A stretch of 28,913 nt of DNA from an uncultured Chloroflexota bacterium (GCA_937876225.1 CALFIC010000100.1:1-28913); one strand, 5' to 3'. Shown: positions 1 through 7,454, counted from the stretch's first letter. Notes: generated by a model from the sequence alone, not told the origin. Made by a program: numbers and translations.

Positions 1-52
1 GAGATCTACACAGGCGAAGACACTCTTTCCCTACACGACGCTCTTCCGATCT
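1..52 (+). other. Illumina i5 sequencing adapter left on contig end
   Basis: Bases 1-11 match the end of the P5 flow-cell sequence, bases 12-19 (AGGCGAAG) match the TruSeq HT i5 index known as D505, and bases 20-52 match the read-1 sequencing primer site ending in CTCTTCCGATCT. This is library sequence and not genome. Native sequence starts at 53. Any reading frame that crosses base 52 is artificial. Confidence 0.98.
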
Positions 53-182
53 ACAGCAAGATATAGAACGAGAGCATACTCACCGCAAATAGACTCCCGA
101 TGATGTTGCCCCAGATCGAGCGTTGCTGTCGATTTTTGAAGATCATCACAAATGGCAAAAAAATCCAGCTGAGAATACGCAT
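53..182 (-). CDS. Membrane protein, N-terminal fragment (cut by contig end)
   Basis: I do not recognise the family. From ATG at 180-182 a minus-strand frame stays open for 43 codons up to the adapter join at 52/53. It begins MRILSWIFLPFVMIF, then has a short basic stretch (KNRQQR) and a second hydrophobic run ending SMLSFYILL, as expected for a membrane protein with two or more segments or a signal anchor. The first codon that includes adapter bases happens to read TAG, so the apparent stop is artificial and the 3' part of the gene is missing. No strong Shine-Dalgarno is seen, only GTGAG about 10 bases upstream. A TATAAT box lies about 80 bases upstream (263-268). The hydrophobic pattern and promoter support a real gene, but the piece is short and chance cannot be excluded. 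Confidence 0.5.
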
Positions 183-262
183 AAAATGTACTCACTGTAA
201 AGGTAGTGCAGAAGGGATTATAATTTATACCCGCACGTATAGGTGTAAATTTGAATGCCGAA

Positions 263-310
263 ATTATACCATACGTATGTGTAATTTTTAAATAATTGCA
301 CATACGTATG
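263..310 (-). promoter_or_regulatory. Promoter with twin palindromic operator, facing the truncated membrane gene
   Basis: On the minus strand a perfect TATAAT (263-268) sits 80 bases ahead of the ATG at 182. No good -35 box is present. The perfect 10-bp palindrome CATACGTATG occurs at 270-279, directly upstream of the -10 box, and again at 301-310. The copies are 31 bp apart, close to three helical turns. The flanks extend them into a 12-bp inverted repeat (270-281 and 299-310) around an AT-rich centre. This looks like a two-site operator for a dimeric regulator. The regulator is unknown. Confidence 0.5.
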
Positions 311-424
311 TTGTCTAGTACGACGACTAGGGCAACGCCCAAGTCGCATATATTCCGACCGGTTGGGGCTGGGGCTCTTGAAGGGGCGCAATGAGCTCGC
401 CCTAAATATTCGATAATGGGCTAT

Positions 425-1321
425 TTATTCTGGTAATTTGACGACATCACCATTCACCACCACCAAGCCATCACGCACGAGGCCAGCGATGATGCTGGTG
501 AGTTTGGGAGTGTCGAGGGCCAAGCCGAGGCTGGTTAATTGAGCCTGTAGCTGGTCGACAGATTGGGGGGCTGCGCGTAGGGCATCGATGATGCGGCCGC
601 GGATTTGGCGGTTCGAGCCGGCAAAGGGCGCATCTTTGCGTTCGGCCACCCGTCGCGGTTTGGCAGGGGGCAAGGGCTGCAAGGCATCGTCGGCTGCCAA
701 GCGGGCCGCATAGTCACGACAATCGCCCCGGAGCGGGCAGCGGGGGCATTTGGGGGCGGTAGCGGTACAGATGATCGCGCCGAGCTCCATGATGGCTTGG
801 TTCCAGACCCAGCCTTGCCCTGCCGGCACTTGCTGGGCGGCCAGGTCACGGAGCGCCTGCTCGCTGGGGATATCGGCGTGGGGGTCGCTCCAGAGCCGCA
901 GTACCACGCGGCGGATGTTGGTGTCGAGGAAGGCCACGTCTTGTTCGTAGGCAAAGCAGGCAATCGCCCCCGACGTATAATCGCCGATTCCCGGTAGTTG
1001 TTTGAGGGTGGTCACGTCCTGCGGGAATACGCCGGCGTATTGACTGACTACGGCTTGGGCGGTGCGTTGCAAATACAACGCCCGGCGGTTATAGCCCAGC
1101 CCCTGCCAGGCCGTGATGACGGCGCTGGTAGGGGCGCTAGCGAGGGTTGCTACATCGGGGAATTGCGCCAGAAATGCGTGGTATTTGGGAATGACCCGCT
1201 CTACTTGGGTTTGTTGGAGCATCAGCTCGGCCACCAACACGCGGTAAGGGTCGCGGGTATGCCGCCACGGCAAATCGCGGCCATTGGCGCCAAACCATGC
1301 AATCAAGGCATTGGCAATCAT
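425..1321 (-). CDS. mutY: A/G-specific adenine DNA glycosylase MutY
   Basis: Base-excision repair enzyme that removes adenine mispaired with 8-oxoguanine. The HhH-GPD fold is complete: catalytic Glu32 in AELMLQQTQV, helix-hairpin-helix LPGIGDYTSGA (109-119), catalytic Asp133 in FLDTNIRRV, and a 4Fe-4S cluster from Cys185, 192, 195 and 201 (C-x6-C-x2-C-x5-C). At 298 residues it is about 50 shorter than E. coli MutY. The C-terminal NUDIX-like 8-oxoG domain is replaced by a small winged-helix-like tail (about 234-298, starting FAGSNRQIRGR), as I recall for actinobacterial MutY. Its ATG overlaps the stop of the upstream DUF1385 gene by 4 bases (ATGA), which implies translational coupling. It is the last gene of the mnmA block. 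No convincing terminator was found after it. Confidence 0.95.
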   Translation of the reverse strand: MIANALIAWFGANGRDLPWRHTRDPYRVLVAELMLQQTQVERVIPKYHAFLAQFPDVATLASAPTSAVITAWQGLGYNRRALYLQRTAQAVVSQYAGVFPQDVTTLKQLPGIGDYTSGAIACFAYEQDVAFLDTNIRRVVLRLWSDPHADIPSEQALRDLAAQQVPAGQGWVWNQAIMELGAIICTATAPKCPRCPLRGDCRDYAARLAADDALQPLPPAKPRRVAERKDAPFAGSNRQIRGRIIDALRAAPQSVDQLQAQLTSLGLALDTPKLTSIIAGLVRDGLVVVNGDVVKLPE

Positions 1322-2250
1322 GCGATTACAAAGCCTTTGACGGGGGCATCAATCCCACCAGCGAGCGCAGTGTCGTATTGGGCCGGCAAGGCGTTGTCGG
1401 CGGCTAGTACGGGCAAAAGCGCAGCGATGGCTACTTCGATCATGCCGTCTTCGGGTTCACGGGTAGTCAAGCGTTGCAAGGCCAACGATGGCGCAATCAC
1501 CCAGCGTACCCAGGTGCGGTGATAGTTGGCGGCGGTGAGGCGCAACAATTCAAAGGCAATGCCGGCCACCACGGGCACGAGGACGAGGCGTGAGAGGATT
1601 TTGATGAGCAGTGGTTGATCCGCAAAAATAGCAAAAATTGGGATGCTCAGGATGACCACCACCAGCAAAAAACTGGTCCCGCAGCGGGGGTGAATCAGGG
1701 TTTGGGGGCGTACATGCGCCACATCGAGCGGCAACCCGGCTTCATAGGCGTTGATGGCTTTGTGCTCGGCGCCATGGTAGCCATAGACCCGCTGGATGTC
1801 GGGGATGCGGCCGATGAGGAGTAAATAGCCGATAAAAATCACTAGCTGGAAGATATTTTCGATGATCACCACCGTGACTCCACTAATCCCGAGATAGCGC
1901 AAGCCGTTGGCCAATAATAGGGGCAATGCAAAAAACAAGCCGAAGGCAAACAGCAGCGATACGACCACGCCGCCGGCTGATTCGCCTTGGCTGGGACGTT
2001 CGTCGGCGGGGAGCCCAGCGGCGGCGGCCACATTGAGGGCGCGAATGCCCAAATTGAGGCTGTCCCACAGCAAAAGGACGCCCCGTAGGAACGGGATGCC
2101 TTCGATGGTGCGCCGGCGGGTGGGGTTGAGGGCTTCGTGGTAGCTGGTGATGCTGCCATCGGGCAAGCGTACCGCCACCGTGGCGCGGGTCAAGCCGCGC
2201 ATCATGACGCCGTCAATCACGGCTTGACCGCCATAGTTCATTTTAGACAT
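1318..2250 (-). CDS. yqhQ: YqhQ-like DUF1385 integral membrane protein
   Basis: DUF1385 (YqhQ) family membrane protein whose biochemical role is not settled. It opens with the family signature GGQAVIDGVMMRG, has HGAEHKAINAYE and HPRCGTSFL in the second half (histidines and a cysteine that could bind metal), and three or four hydrophobic segments around the middle and after HPRCG. The chosen ATG (2250) follows AAGGAT with 7 bases between. An upstream in-frame GTG at 2256 has no room for a ribosome binding site. The ATG lies inside the end of the preceding gene (8-base overlap) and the stop overlaps the mutY start, so this looks like one coupled transcript. About 310 residues, the usual length for the family. 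Confidence 0.9.
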   Translation of the reverse strand: MSKMNYGGQAVIDGVMMRGLTRATVAVRLPDGSITSYHEALNPTRRRTIEGIPFLRGVLLLWDSLNLGIRALNVAAAAGLPADERPSQGESAGGVVVSLLFAFGLFFALPLLLANGLRYLGISGVTVVIIENIFQLVIFIGYLLLIGRIPDIQRVYGYHGAEHKAINAYEAGLPLDVAHVRPQTLIHPRCGTSFLLVVVILSIPIFAIFADQPLLIKILSRLVLVPVVAGIAFELLRLTAANYHRTWVRWVIAPSLALQRLTTREPEDGMIEVAIAALLPVLAADNALPAQYDTALAGGIDAPVKGFVIA

Positions 2251-2761
2251 CAGCACTATCCTTATGCTCTTTTGCTTTGGGTGTGCCGCTCCCCGTCACA
2301 CGTTGCCCCAACACATTGGCGGCGGCTTTGAGTCCTGCCACGATACTACTGACCTGAATGGCCGGTTTGACGATTTGCTCCGAAATAATCGTGACGGTCG
2401 AAGAGACCGAGGCGCTGGTTTTTTTGACATCATCAGTGACACTCGACGTTTTGACCAGCAATTCATCGACTTTATCGCTGATTTCACTCAGCTTGGGGAT
2501 GAGGGTGGTGCGGGCGGTGGTATCGATGGCCTTGACTGCATACAAAATCGCCACGGCTACCAACGCTAATGCGATGGCACCGATGAGTTGGAACAAGGCC
2601 AGCAAGATAATTGACAAATCACGGACCGCTTCGCGGAAGCCGGGGTAAATCACCGAGAGGACGATAAACACAATGCTCAAGACTAAAAAAACAATACCAC
2701 CGATGATTAACCAGCGCGTCATGCCACCGGATTCAGTTTGGGGTTCAGAAAAATCGTGCAT
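2243..2761 (-). CDS. Membrane protein with C-terminal coiled coil, hypothetical
   Basis: No confident family; the layout resembles DUF948-type proteins. The 172-residue protein has a short polar N-terminus, two strongly hydrophobic segments (about 16-38 and 47-72), then a long region rich in Ser, Thr, Val and Asp with heptad-like spacing (KLSEISDKVDELLVKTSSVT and on), which suggests a membrane-anchored coiled coil. The tail is charged (KAKEHKDSADV). The start has an ideal site, GGAGG 5 bases before ATG. It lies 24 bases after the preceding small membrane-protein gene and overlaps yqhQ by 8 bases. Its role may be linked to the envelope, given its neighbours, but nothing in the sequence fixes this. 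Confidence 0.75.
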   Translation of the reverse strand: MHDFSEPQTESGGMTRWLIIGGIVFLVLSIVFIVLSVIYPGFREAVRDLSIILLALFQLIGAIALALVAVAILYAVKAIDTTARTTLIPKLSEISDKVDELLVKTSSVTDDVKKTSASVSSTVTIISEQIVKPAIQVSSIVAGLKAAANVLGQRVTGSGTPKAKEHKDSADV

Positions 2762-2785
2762 GCCAGCCTCCGATGGTGTAAGTGA

Positions 2786-3034
2786 TTATTTGGTAAATCG
2801 AAATGCCCCGATGATGCCAATCCATGCCACGAACGAGGTTTCGACGAGGTGTACACTTGCAGGTGCAGGGAAGGCTTGGCTAAAGCTGAGCCCAATCACA
2901 TGTGTGATGACCACACAAATCAGACTCACCAACCAAAACACCGGTAGTTGGATAATGCTTTTGCCAGCGACCATGTGTGCGAATGCGGCATGGAATGTGG
3001 CAATCATGACCAGTAAAAGTGGTACAGGTGACAT
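2786..3034 (-). CDS. Small membrane protein, hypothetical
   Basis: An 82-residue frame begins 2 bases after the mnmA stop. Almost the whole protein is hydrophobic, with two or three likely membrane segments (about 3-20, 28-50, 62-78) and a short basic end (FRFTK). No ribosome binding site sits at normal distance: GGAGGT lies about 20 bases upstream, inside mnmA, so expression may depend on coupling to mnmA translation, or the real start may be the internal ATG near 3007. I do not recognise a family. Membrane character and tight packing between two real genes support it. Confidence 0.55.
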   Translation of the reverse strand: MSPVPLLLVMIATFHAAFAHMVAGKSIIQLPVFWLVSLICVVITHVIGLSFSQAFPAPASVHLVETSFVAWIGIIGAFRFTK

Positions 3035-3036
3035 AA

Positions 3037-4101
3037 TCAGGCGAGAATCCGCCCACCTCCAATGACTTCGTCGTCGTGATACATGACGGCTGACTGCCCT
3101 GGTGAAATTCCGTCTTGAGGGGTATCAAACACAATCGTCACGCTCCGCTCGCCAGTGACGGTGGCCATGGCAGGAGCGGCATCGGCATGCGAACGGCTTT
3201 GCACCAGACAGCGGAATTGGCCATCGGGAGGAGTTCGACCCACGTACGTGGTTTGGTCGATGTGGATGGTCTGTTTGCGCAAATCTTGGGCTGGACCCAC
3301 CACAATCGTGTTGCTAGTGGCATCGATACTGGTTACAAACAACGGTGATCCGACGGCGATACCCAAGCCTTTGCGTTGTCCGACGGTATACAAGGGAATG
3401 CCTTGATGGGCACCGAGTTTTTTGCCGGTGGTATCGACGATGTCGCCGGGCTGGAAGGCATCGGGGCGTTGACTTTTGACAAACGAACGATAATCGCGGT
3501 CAGGCACAAAGCAGATGTCTTGGCTTTCGGGGCGCTCGGCGGTGGCCAAATCGAGCTCGGCGGCTATGGCGCGGACTTCGGGTTTGGGCATACCACCCAC
3601 CGGGAAGAGCAGCCGGGAGAGTTCCTTTTGGCCGAGCATATGCAACATGTAGGATTGGTCTTTGCGCATGTCAACCCCCCGTGACAAGTGCCACTGGCCA
3701 TCGCGGTAGTCGTTGCGCACATAATGACCGGTTGCCAGCATATCAAAGCCCAATAACTGCGAACGTTCGAGTAGGACGCGGAACTTGACATCGCGGTTGC
3801 AGGCCAAGCAAGGATTGGGTGTCATCCCTTGGCTATATTCGTCGGCGAAATAGTTGATGACATGTTTTTTGAAGTCTTTTTGGTAGTTAAACACATAGTA
3901 GGGGATGCCCAGTTGGGCGCAGACCCGCCGGGCGCCCGATACCATTTCCATCGAGCAACAACGACTCTCGACCATTTTGTCGCTGTCACCTTCCCACAAA
4001 TGCATTGTTACCCCGGTCACATCGTGGCCGGCGCGGTGAAGCAGGGCTGCAACGACGGAACTATCGACACCGCCACTCATGGCGACCATTACTCGAGCCA
4101 T
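3037..4101 (-). CDS. mnmA: tRNA-specific 2-thiouridylase MnmA
   Basis: Makes 2-thiouridine at wobble position U34 of tRNA Lys, Glu and Gln, using ATP and sulfur relayed from a cysteine desulfurase. With the chosen start the protein has 354 residues, normal for the family. Seen: the PP-loop MSGGVDSS (8-15), the first catalytic Cys98 in TPNPCLACN, the tRNA-binding GHY motif near 125, and the persulfide-forming Cys197 in ESQDICFVPD. A longer frame starts 14 codons upstream, but the ATG at 4101 has AGAGGG 7 bases before it and gives the standard start MARVMVAMSGG. It has its own -10 box (4135-4140) and leads a minus-strand group ending with mutY. Confidence 0.96.
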   Translation of the reverse strand: MARVMVAMSGGVDSSVVAALLHRAGHDVTGVTMHLWEGDSDKMVESRCCSMEMVSGARRVCAQLGIPYYVFNYQKDFKKHVINYFADEYSQGMTPNPCLACNRDVKFRVLLERSQLLGFDMLATGHYVRNDYRDGQWHLSRGVDMRKDQSYMLHMLGQKELSRLLFPVGGMPKPEVRAIAAELDLATAERPESQDICFVPDRDYRSFVKSQRPDAFQPGDIVDTTGKKLGAHQGIPLYTVGQRKGLGIAVGSPLFVTSIDATSNTIVVGPAQDLRKQTIHIDQTTYVGRTPPDGQFRCLVQSRSHADAAPAMATVTGERSVTIVFDTPQDGISPGQSAVMYHDDEVIGGGRILA

Positions 4102-4134
4102 TTTCGTACCCTCTAAAAAGAAACACTTGTCTGC

Positions 4135-4140
4135 ATTATA
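4135..4140 (-). promoter_or_regulatory. Probable mnmA promoter (-10 box)
   Basis: On the minus strand a perfect TATAAT lies 34 bases before the mnmA ATG (4101), in a leader with no competing gene. The -35 region (about 4158-4163, reading GAAGAT) is poor, so the box alone supports this call. Confidence 0.45.
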
Positions 4141-4240
4141 CAATACCTGTGCGAAAAATCTTCTTTACCCACACGCATCGGTAGAGCCCTGTTGGAACAC
4201 TTTCACGACGCGCAGGGTAGTTTTTTATACCAACACCTAA

Positions 4241-5206
4241 TTACACCGGCAGATAGGGGGCAATGATTGTCGTAAACGTACGGGTGGCGCCGGCTTGCTG
4301 GATGGCATCGGCTACTTGGGCACTATGAGTTACATCGGTCACCGCAAACATGACGCCACCTACCCCGGCACCAGATAATTTGGCACCGTAGGCACCGGCG
4401 GCGATGGCGGCTACAACCAGCTGGTCGAGTAAGGGTGTCGATACGCCGATGGCTTGGAGCAGGCTGTGGTTTTGGGTGCAGAGTGCGCCCAACAAGGGGA
4501 TGTTGCCATGCGCAAGGGCCTGTTGCGCCACCACGGTGACGGCCGCGATGGCATCAAACAAGGCGTCGTAGTGGGCTGTGGCGTGTTCGCGCCGCTGTCT
4601 GACACCAGCGACTGCCAAGTGGGTGGGGCTACGTTCGCCACTATCACCGACCACCAACGTGATGGGTTGGGCAATCAGCAATGGGGCAATCAGGGCTGGC
4701 TGGGGTGTGCCGTCTGGGTATGGAGGACGGCGACAAAACGAAATCGGCTGGTCGTAGGCGATGACAGTGTTGTCGATGCCACTCGGGGTGCCGTGTAAGC
4801 GTTGCTCGCTACGGTAGACCAACGCTCCGACGGTGTCGTTATCAATGTCACGCTGCAAAAACTGGGCCATGGCGCGTACGAGTGCCGTCGCCACTGCTGC
4901 GCCACTCCCCATGCCACTGGCAATGGGGATGTCGGAGGTGATGGTGATGGTGATATCGGGGATCGGGCTGTGCCATGTGCTGAGGATATCGCTGACTAAA
5001 TCCAGCAGGGGATCGCTGTCGACGCCTAATTGCCCGCTCCGGGCCAAATCAGGGCTATGGATGATGCAGCCCTGTCCGTGGGGCGCCGCCATGATCTGCA
5101 CCTGGGCCCGGATGGCGGGCACGGGCACGGCAATGGCGGGCCGGCGATAGACGACGGCATGCTCACCGGCAATGATTAATTTGGCAACGGCATGCGTCGT
5201 AATCAT
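4241..5206 (-). CDS. mvk: Mevalonate kinase (GHMP kinase)
   Basis: Phosphorylates mevalonate to 5-phosphomevalonate in the mevalonate route to isoprenoids, in the cytoplasm. GHMP signatures are clear: KLIIAGEHAVVY (9-20, typical of mevalonate kinase), the ATP-binding motif PIASGMGSGAAV (94-105), GTPSGIDN (139-146) with the likely catalytic Asp145, and motif 3 KLSGAGVGG (276-284). Length 321 residues is standard. It lies 36 bases after guaA on the same strand, and that gap holds a decamer repeat. No other mevalonate-pathway gene is in the window. The ribosome binding site is weak (GAAAG 8 bases before ATG). Other GHMP kinases such as phosphomevalonate kinase are less likely because of the GEHAVVY and SGIDN forms. 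Confidence 0.9.
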   Translation of the reverse strand: MITTHAVAKLIIAGEHAVVYRRPAIAVPVPAIRAQVQIMAAPHGQGCIIHSPDLARSGQLGVDSDPLLDLVSDILSTWHSPIPDITITITSDIPIASGMGSGAAVATALVRAMAQFLQRDIDNDTVGALVYRSEQRLHGTPSGIDNTVIAYDQPISFCRRPPYPDGTPQPALIAPLLIAQPITLVVGDSGERSPTHLAVAGVRQRREHATAHYDALFDAIAAVTVVAQQALAHGNIPLLGALCTQNHSLLQAIGVSTPLLDQLVVAAIAAGAYGAKLSGAGVGGVMFAVTDVTHSAQVADAIQQAGATRTFTTIIAPYLPV

Positions 5207-5219
5207 CGATATTACTTTC

Positions 5220-5245
5220 AGGCTAAATTAGGCTAAATTAGGCTA
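5220..5245. repeat. Tandem decamer repeat in guaA-mvk gap
   Basis: The 10-bp unit AGGCTAAATT occurs at 5220-5229 and 5230-5239, and a third partial copy (AGGCTA) runs into the guaA stop codon (TAG on the minus strand, 5243-5245). Each unit carries a TAG on the minus strand. It probably arose by slippage. Confidence 0.85.
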
Positions 5246-6781
5246 TTCCCATTCAATGGTGGCAGGCGGTTTGGACGAAATATCGTATACCACGCGATTG
5301 ACGCCGGCCACTTCGTTGACGATCCGGTTGCTGACATGGGCGAGGAATTCGTAGGGCAAGTGAGCCCAATCGGCCGTCATGAAGTCTTCGGTGGTGATGG
5401 CGCGCAAGGCGACTACATCGGCATAGGTGCGGCCATCACCCATCACGCCTACGCTTTGGACGGGCAATAGCACGGCAAAGGCTTGCTGAGTGGAACGGTA
5501 GAGCCCTTTGGCACGTAGTTCGCTGATAAAAATATAGTCGGCTTCACGGAGCACATCGGCACGTTGGCTGGTAATTGGTCCGAGGATGCGCACGGCTAGT
5601 CCAGGACCGGGGAAGGGGTGTCGCCAGACCCAGTCTTCGGCTAATCCGAGTTCTATACCGGCGGCCCGCACCTCGTCTTTGAAGAGGTAGCGCAGGGGTT
5701 CGACCAGTGTCAACGTCATGTCCGCAGGCAGGCCACCCACGTTGTGGTGGGTTTTGATGGTGACTCCTTTTTGGCGGTCGGGGGCTTTGCTTTCGATGAC
5801 GTCGGGGTAGAGGGTGCCTTGTGCCAAAAAGGTAGCGCCGTCGATTTTGTTGGCTTCACGTTCAAAGACGCGCACGAATTTTTCGCCGATGATTTTGCGT
5901 TTGCGCTCGGGGTCGCTGACTCCGGCGAGGGCCTCGAGGAATTCAGCACTGGCGTCGACGGCGATGAGCTTGATGCCCATTTGATCGCGAAAGGTGTGGA
6001 TGACTTGCTCGGCTTCGTTGAGGCGGAGCAAGCCGTTGTCGACAAACACGCAGGTCAAGTTTTTGCCAATGGCTTTGTTGATGAGCAAGGCCGCCACGGC
6101 CGAATCCACACCACCCGATAAGCCACAGATGACTTTGCCGTCACCTACTTGGGCTTTGATACGGGCGATGGCGTCGTTGACAAACGAAGATGCTTGCCAG
6201 GTTGGCTCGGCGCCACAAATATCGAGGGCAAAATGGCGCAAAATATCACGGCCGTGGGGAGAATGGACCACTTCGGGATGGAATTGGATGCCGTACCAGC
6301 CACGGGCCTCGTTGGCCATGGCGGCAAAGGGGGTGCTAGTATTGCCGGCGAGGGGTACAAACCCTTCGGGCAAGGCTTCGATGTGGTCGCCGTGACTCAT
6401 CCAGACGGCTTGGTCGGTGGGTAATCCGGCAAACAAGGGGTGCTGGCAGTCGGCGGTGATAGTGGCGGCGCCATATTCGCGTTGGTCGGCCCGTACTACT
6501 TTGCCGCCGAGGGCGTAGCTCTGGAGTTGCATGCCGTAACAGATGCCGAGCACCGGGATGGTGCTGGTGAGGAGCCATTCGGGGAGCTGGGGGGCGCCAT
6601 CGTCATAAACGCTGGCTGGTCCGCCCGAGAGGACGATGCCGCGGACATCGTGTTGAAAAACGACACTGGCTGGAGCGTCGTGGGGAATCAATTCGGAATA
6701 AACACCGATCTCGCGCAGACGCCGCACGATTAATTGGGCGGTTTGCGAACCAAAATCGAGTACAGGAATGCATTGAGTCAT
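5243..6781 (-). CDS. guaA: GMP synthase (glutamine-hydrolysing)
   Basis: Converts XMP to GMP using ATP and ammonia from glutamine, the last step of de novo GMP synthesis. The 512-residue protein has the full layout: class I glutamine amidotransferase domain with Cys81 (GICYGMQ), His168 and Glu170 (QFHPE); the ATP-pyrophosphatase domain with the PP-loop SGGVDS (222-227); and the dimerisation domain ending in the conserved PPATIEWE. The start MTQCIPVLDFGSQ is the family start. It is first in a minus-strand pair with mevalonate kinase and diverges from the sixA-like gene. No purine riboswitch was recognised in the 122-base gap upstream. Confidence 0.98.
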   Translation of the reverse strand: MTQCIPVLDFGSQTAQLIVRRLREIGVYSELIPHDAPASVVFQHDVRGIVLSGGPASVYDDGAPQLPEWLLTSTIPVLGICYGMQLQSYALGGKVVRADQREYGAATITADCQHPLFAGLPTDQAVWMSHGDHIEALPEGFVPLAGNTSTPFAAMANEARGWYGIQFHPEVVHSPHGRDILRHFALDICGAEPTWQASSFVNDAIARIKAQVGDGKVICGLSGGVDSAVAALLINKAIGKNLTCVFVDNGLLRLNEAEQVIHTFRDQMGIKLIAVDASAEFLEALAGVSDPERKRKIIGEKFVRVFEREANKIDGATFLAQGTLYPDVIESKAPDRQKGVTIKTHHNVGGLPADMTLTLVEPLRYLFKDEVRAAGIELGLAEDWVWRHPFPGPGLAVRILGPITSQRADVLREADYIFISELRAKGLYRSTQQAFAVLLPVQSVGVMGDGRTYADVVALRAITTEDFMTADWAHLPYEFLAHVSNRIVNEVAGVNRVVYDISSKPPATIEWE

Positions 6782-6903
6782 GGTAATATGTCCATATACT
6801 TTTGGTCTATCCAGCCATACGCGTGATTGATGCGCAATGGAGCACGGTAGGGTGCGGCTTGGATGAAAATAAATACTCTACGAAATTATAGCACGAGGGT
6901 AGG

Positions 6904-7374
6904 ATGGAACTATATTTGTTGCGCCATGGCATTGCCGAAGACCGTAGTGCATCGGGTGAAGACGCACATCGTGTGTTGACGGCGGCAGGGATTAAGCAAA
7001 TTACGCATACTGCACTCGCGATGCAGACGCTGCAAATTACTCTTGATGTGATTGTTGCTAGCCCATATTATCGCACGCGCCAAACGGCTGATTTGGTCGG
7101 GCATAATTATCAACTGACGCCCGTCGTTGACAATCGTGTAGCGCCTGGTTTTGATGATAAAAATTTGCTCCATATTACGCAACAGCTGCAAAAAAACAAG
7201 GTATTGTTTGTGGGGCACGAGCCAGATTTGAGTTGGATTGTCTGGACGTTGGTTGGTCAACGCATTAATGTGCCCCGCGCCGCCTTGATGCGCCTCGATT
7301 CCAGCCCACGAGGCTGGGAACTTATGTACAATCTCGCGCCACAAGCCCAAGCGGCGCTGTTGAAGTATTCGTGA
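6904..7374 (+). CDS. sixA: SixA-like phosphohistidine phosphatase (histidine phosphatase family)
   Basis: Short histidine-phosphatase-superfamily protein. Family members such as SixA remove phosphate from phosphohistidine on His-containing phosphotransfer domains. The 156-residue protein starts MELYLLRHG with the catalytic Arg7-His8, has ASPYYRTRQTA (Arg57 and Arg59) and the second histidine in VGHEPDL (His105), and is about the size of E. coli SixA (161). The start has GAGGG seven bases upstream. It is a single gene on the plus strand between divergent guaA and a convergent operon, and ends at a strong hairpin terminator. The substrate cannot be read from the sequence; a role on a sugar phosphate or nucleotide is possible. 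Confidence 0.85.
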   Translation: MELYLLRHGIAEDRSASGEDAHRVLTAAGIKQITHTALAMQTLQITLDVIVASPYYRTRQTADLVGHNYQLTPVVDNRVAPGFDDKNLLHITQQLQKNKVLFVGHEPDLSWIVWTLVGQRINVPRAALMRLDSSPRGWELMYNLAPQAQAALLKYS

Positions 7375-7401
7375 CGTCCACCTAACTATGCGGTGAATAA
7401 T

Positions 7402-7454
7402 CAAAACAATACTCCGCGCTGCGTCATACAAACGTAGCGCGGAGTATTGTTTTG
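7402..7454. terminator. Shared terminator between convergent genes
   Basis: Two 22-base arms (7402-7423 and 7433-7454) with a 9-base loop pair along their whole length except one G-T position, which forms a G-U pair in plus-strand RNA and a C-A mismatch in minus-strand RNA. The outer ends are A-rich on the left and T-rich on the right (GTATTGTTTTG), so the hairpin can stop transcription from both sides: sixA from the left and the ABC/lipoprotein operon from the right. Confidence 0.9.

Noticed and set aside
100..291. A 63-codon plus-strand frame
   Set aside because: It has no ribosome binding site and is antisense to the membrane-protein fragment and its promoter; the sequence is low in plausible protein features.
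31..342. A 103-codon minus-strand frame at the left end
   Set aside because: It crosses the adapter junction and its last residues come from adapter DNA. The neighbouring frame from ATG 182 has a much better membrane-protein pattern.
364..386. G-rich tract with three GGGG runs, possible G-quadruplex
   Set aside because: It lacks a fourth GGGG run and has an 8-base gap. A two-layer structure is possible but not distinctive.
5220..5245. Short regular repeats considered as a CRISPR trace
   Set aside because: The 10-bp units are directly adjacent with no spacers and no cas gene is nearby.
6782..6903. Gap before guaA checked for a purine riboswitch
   Set aside because: No xpt-type loop motifs or terminator hairpin could be seen in either direction.
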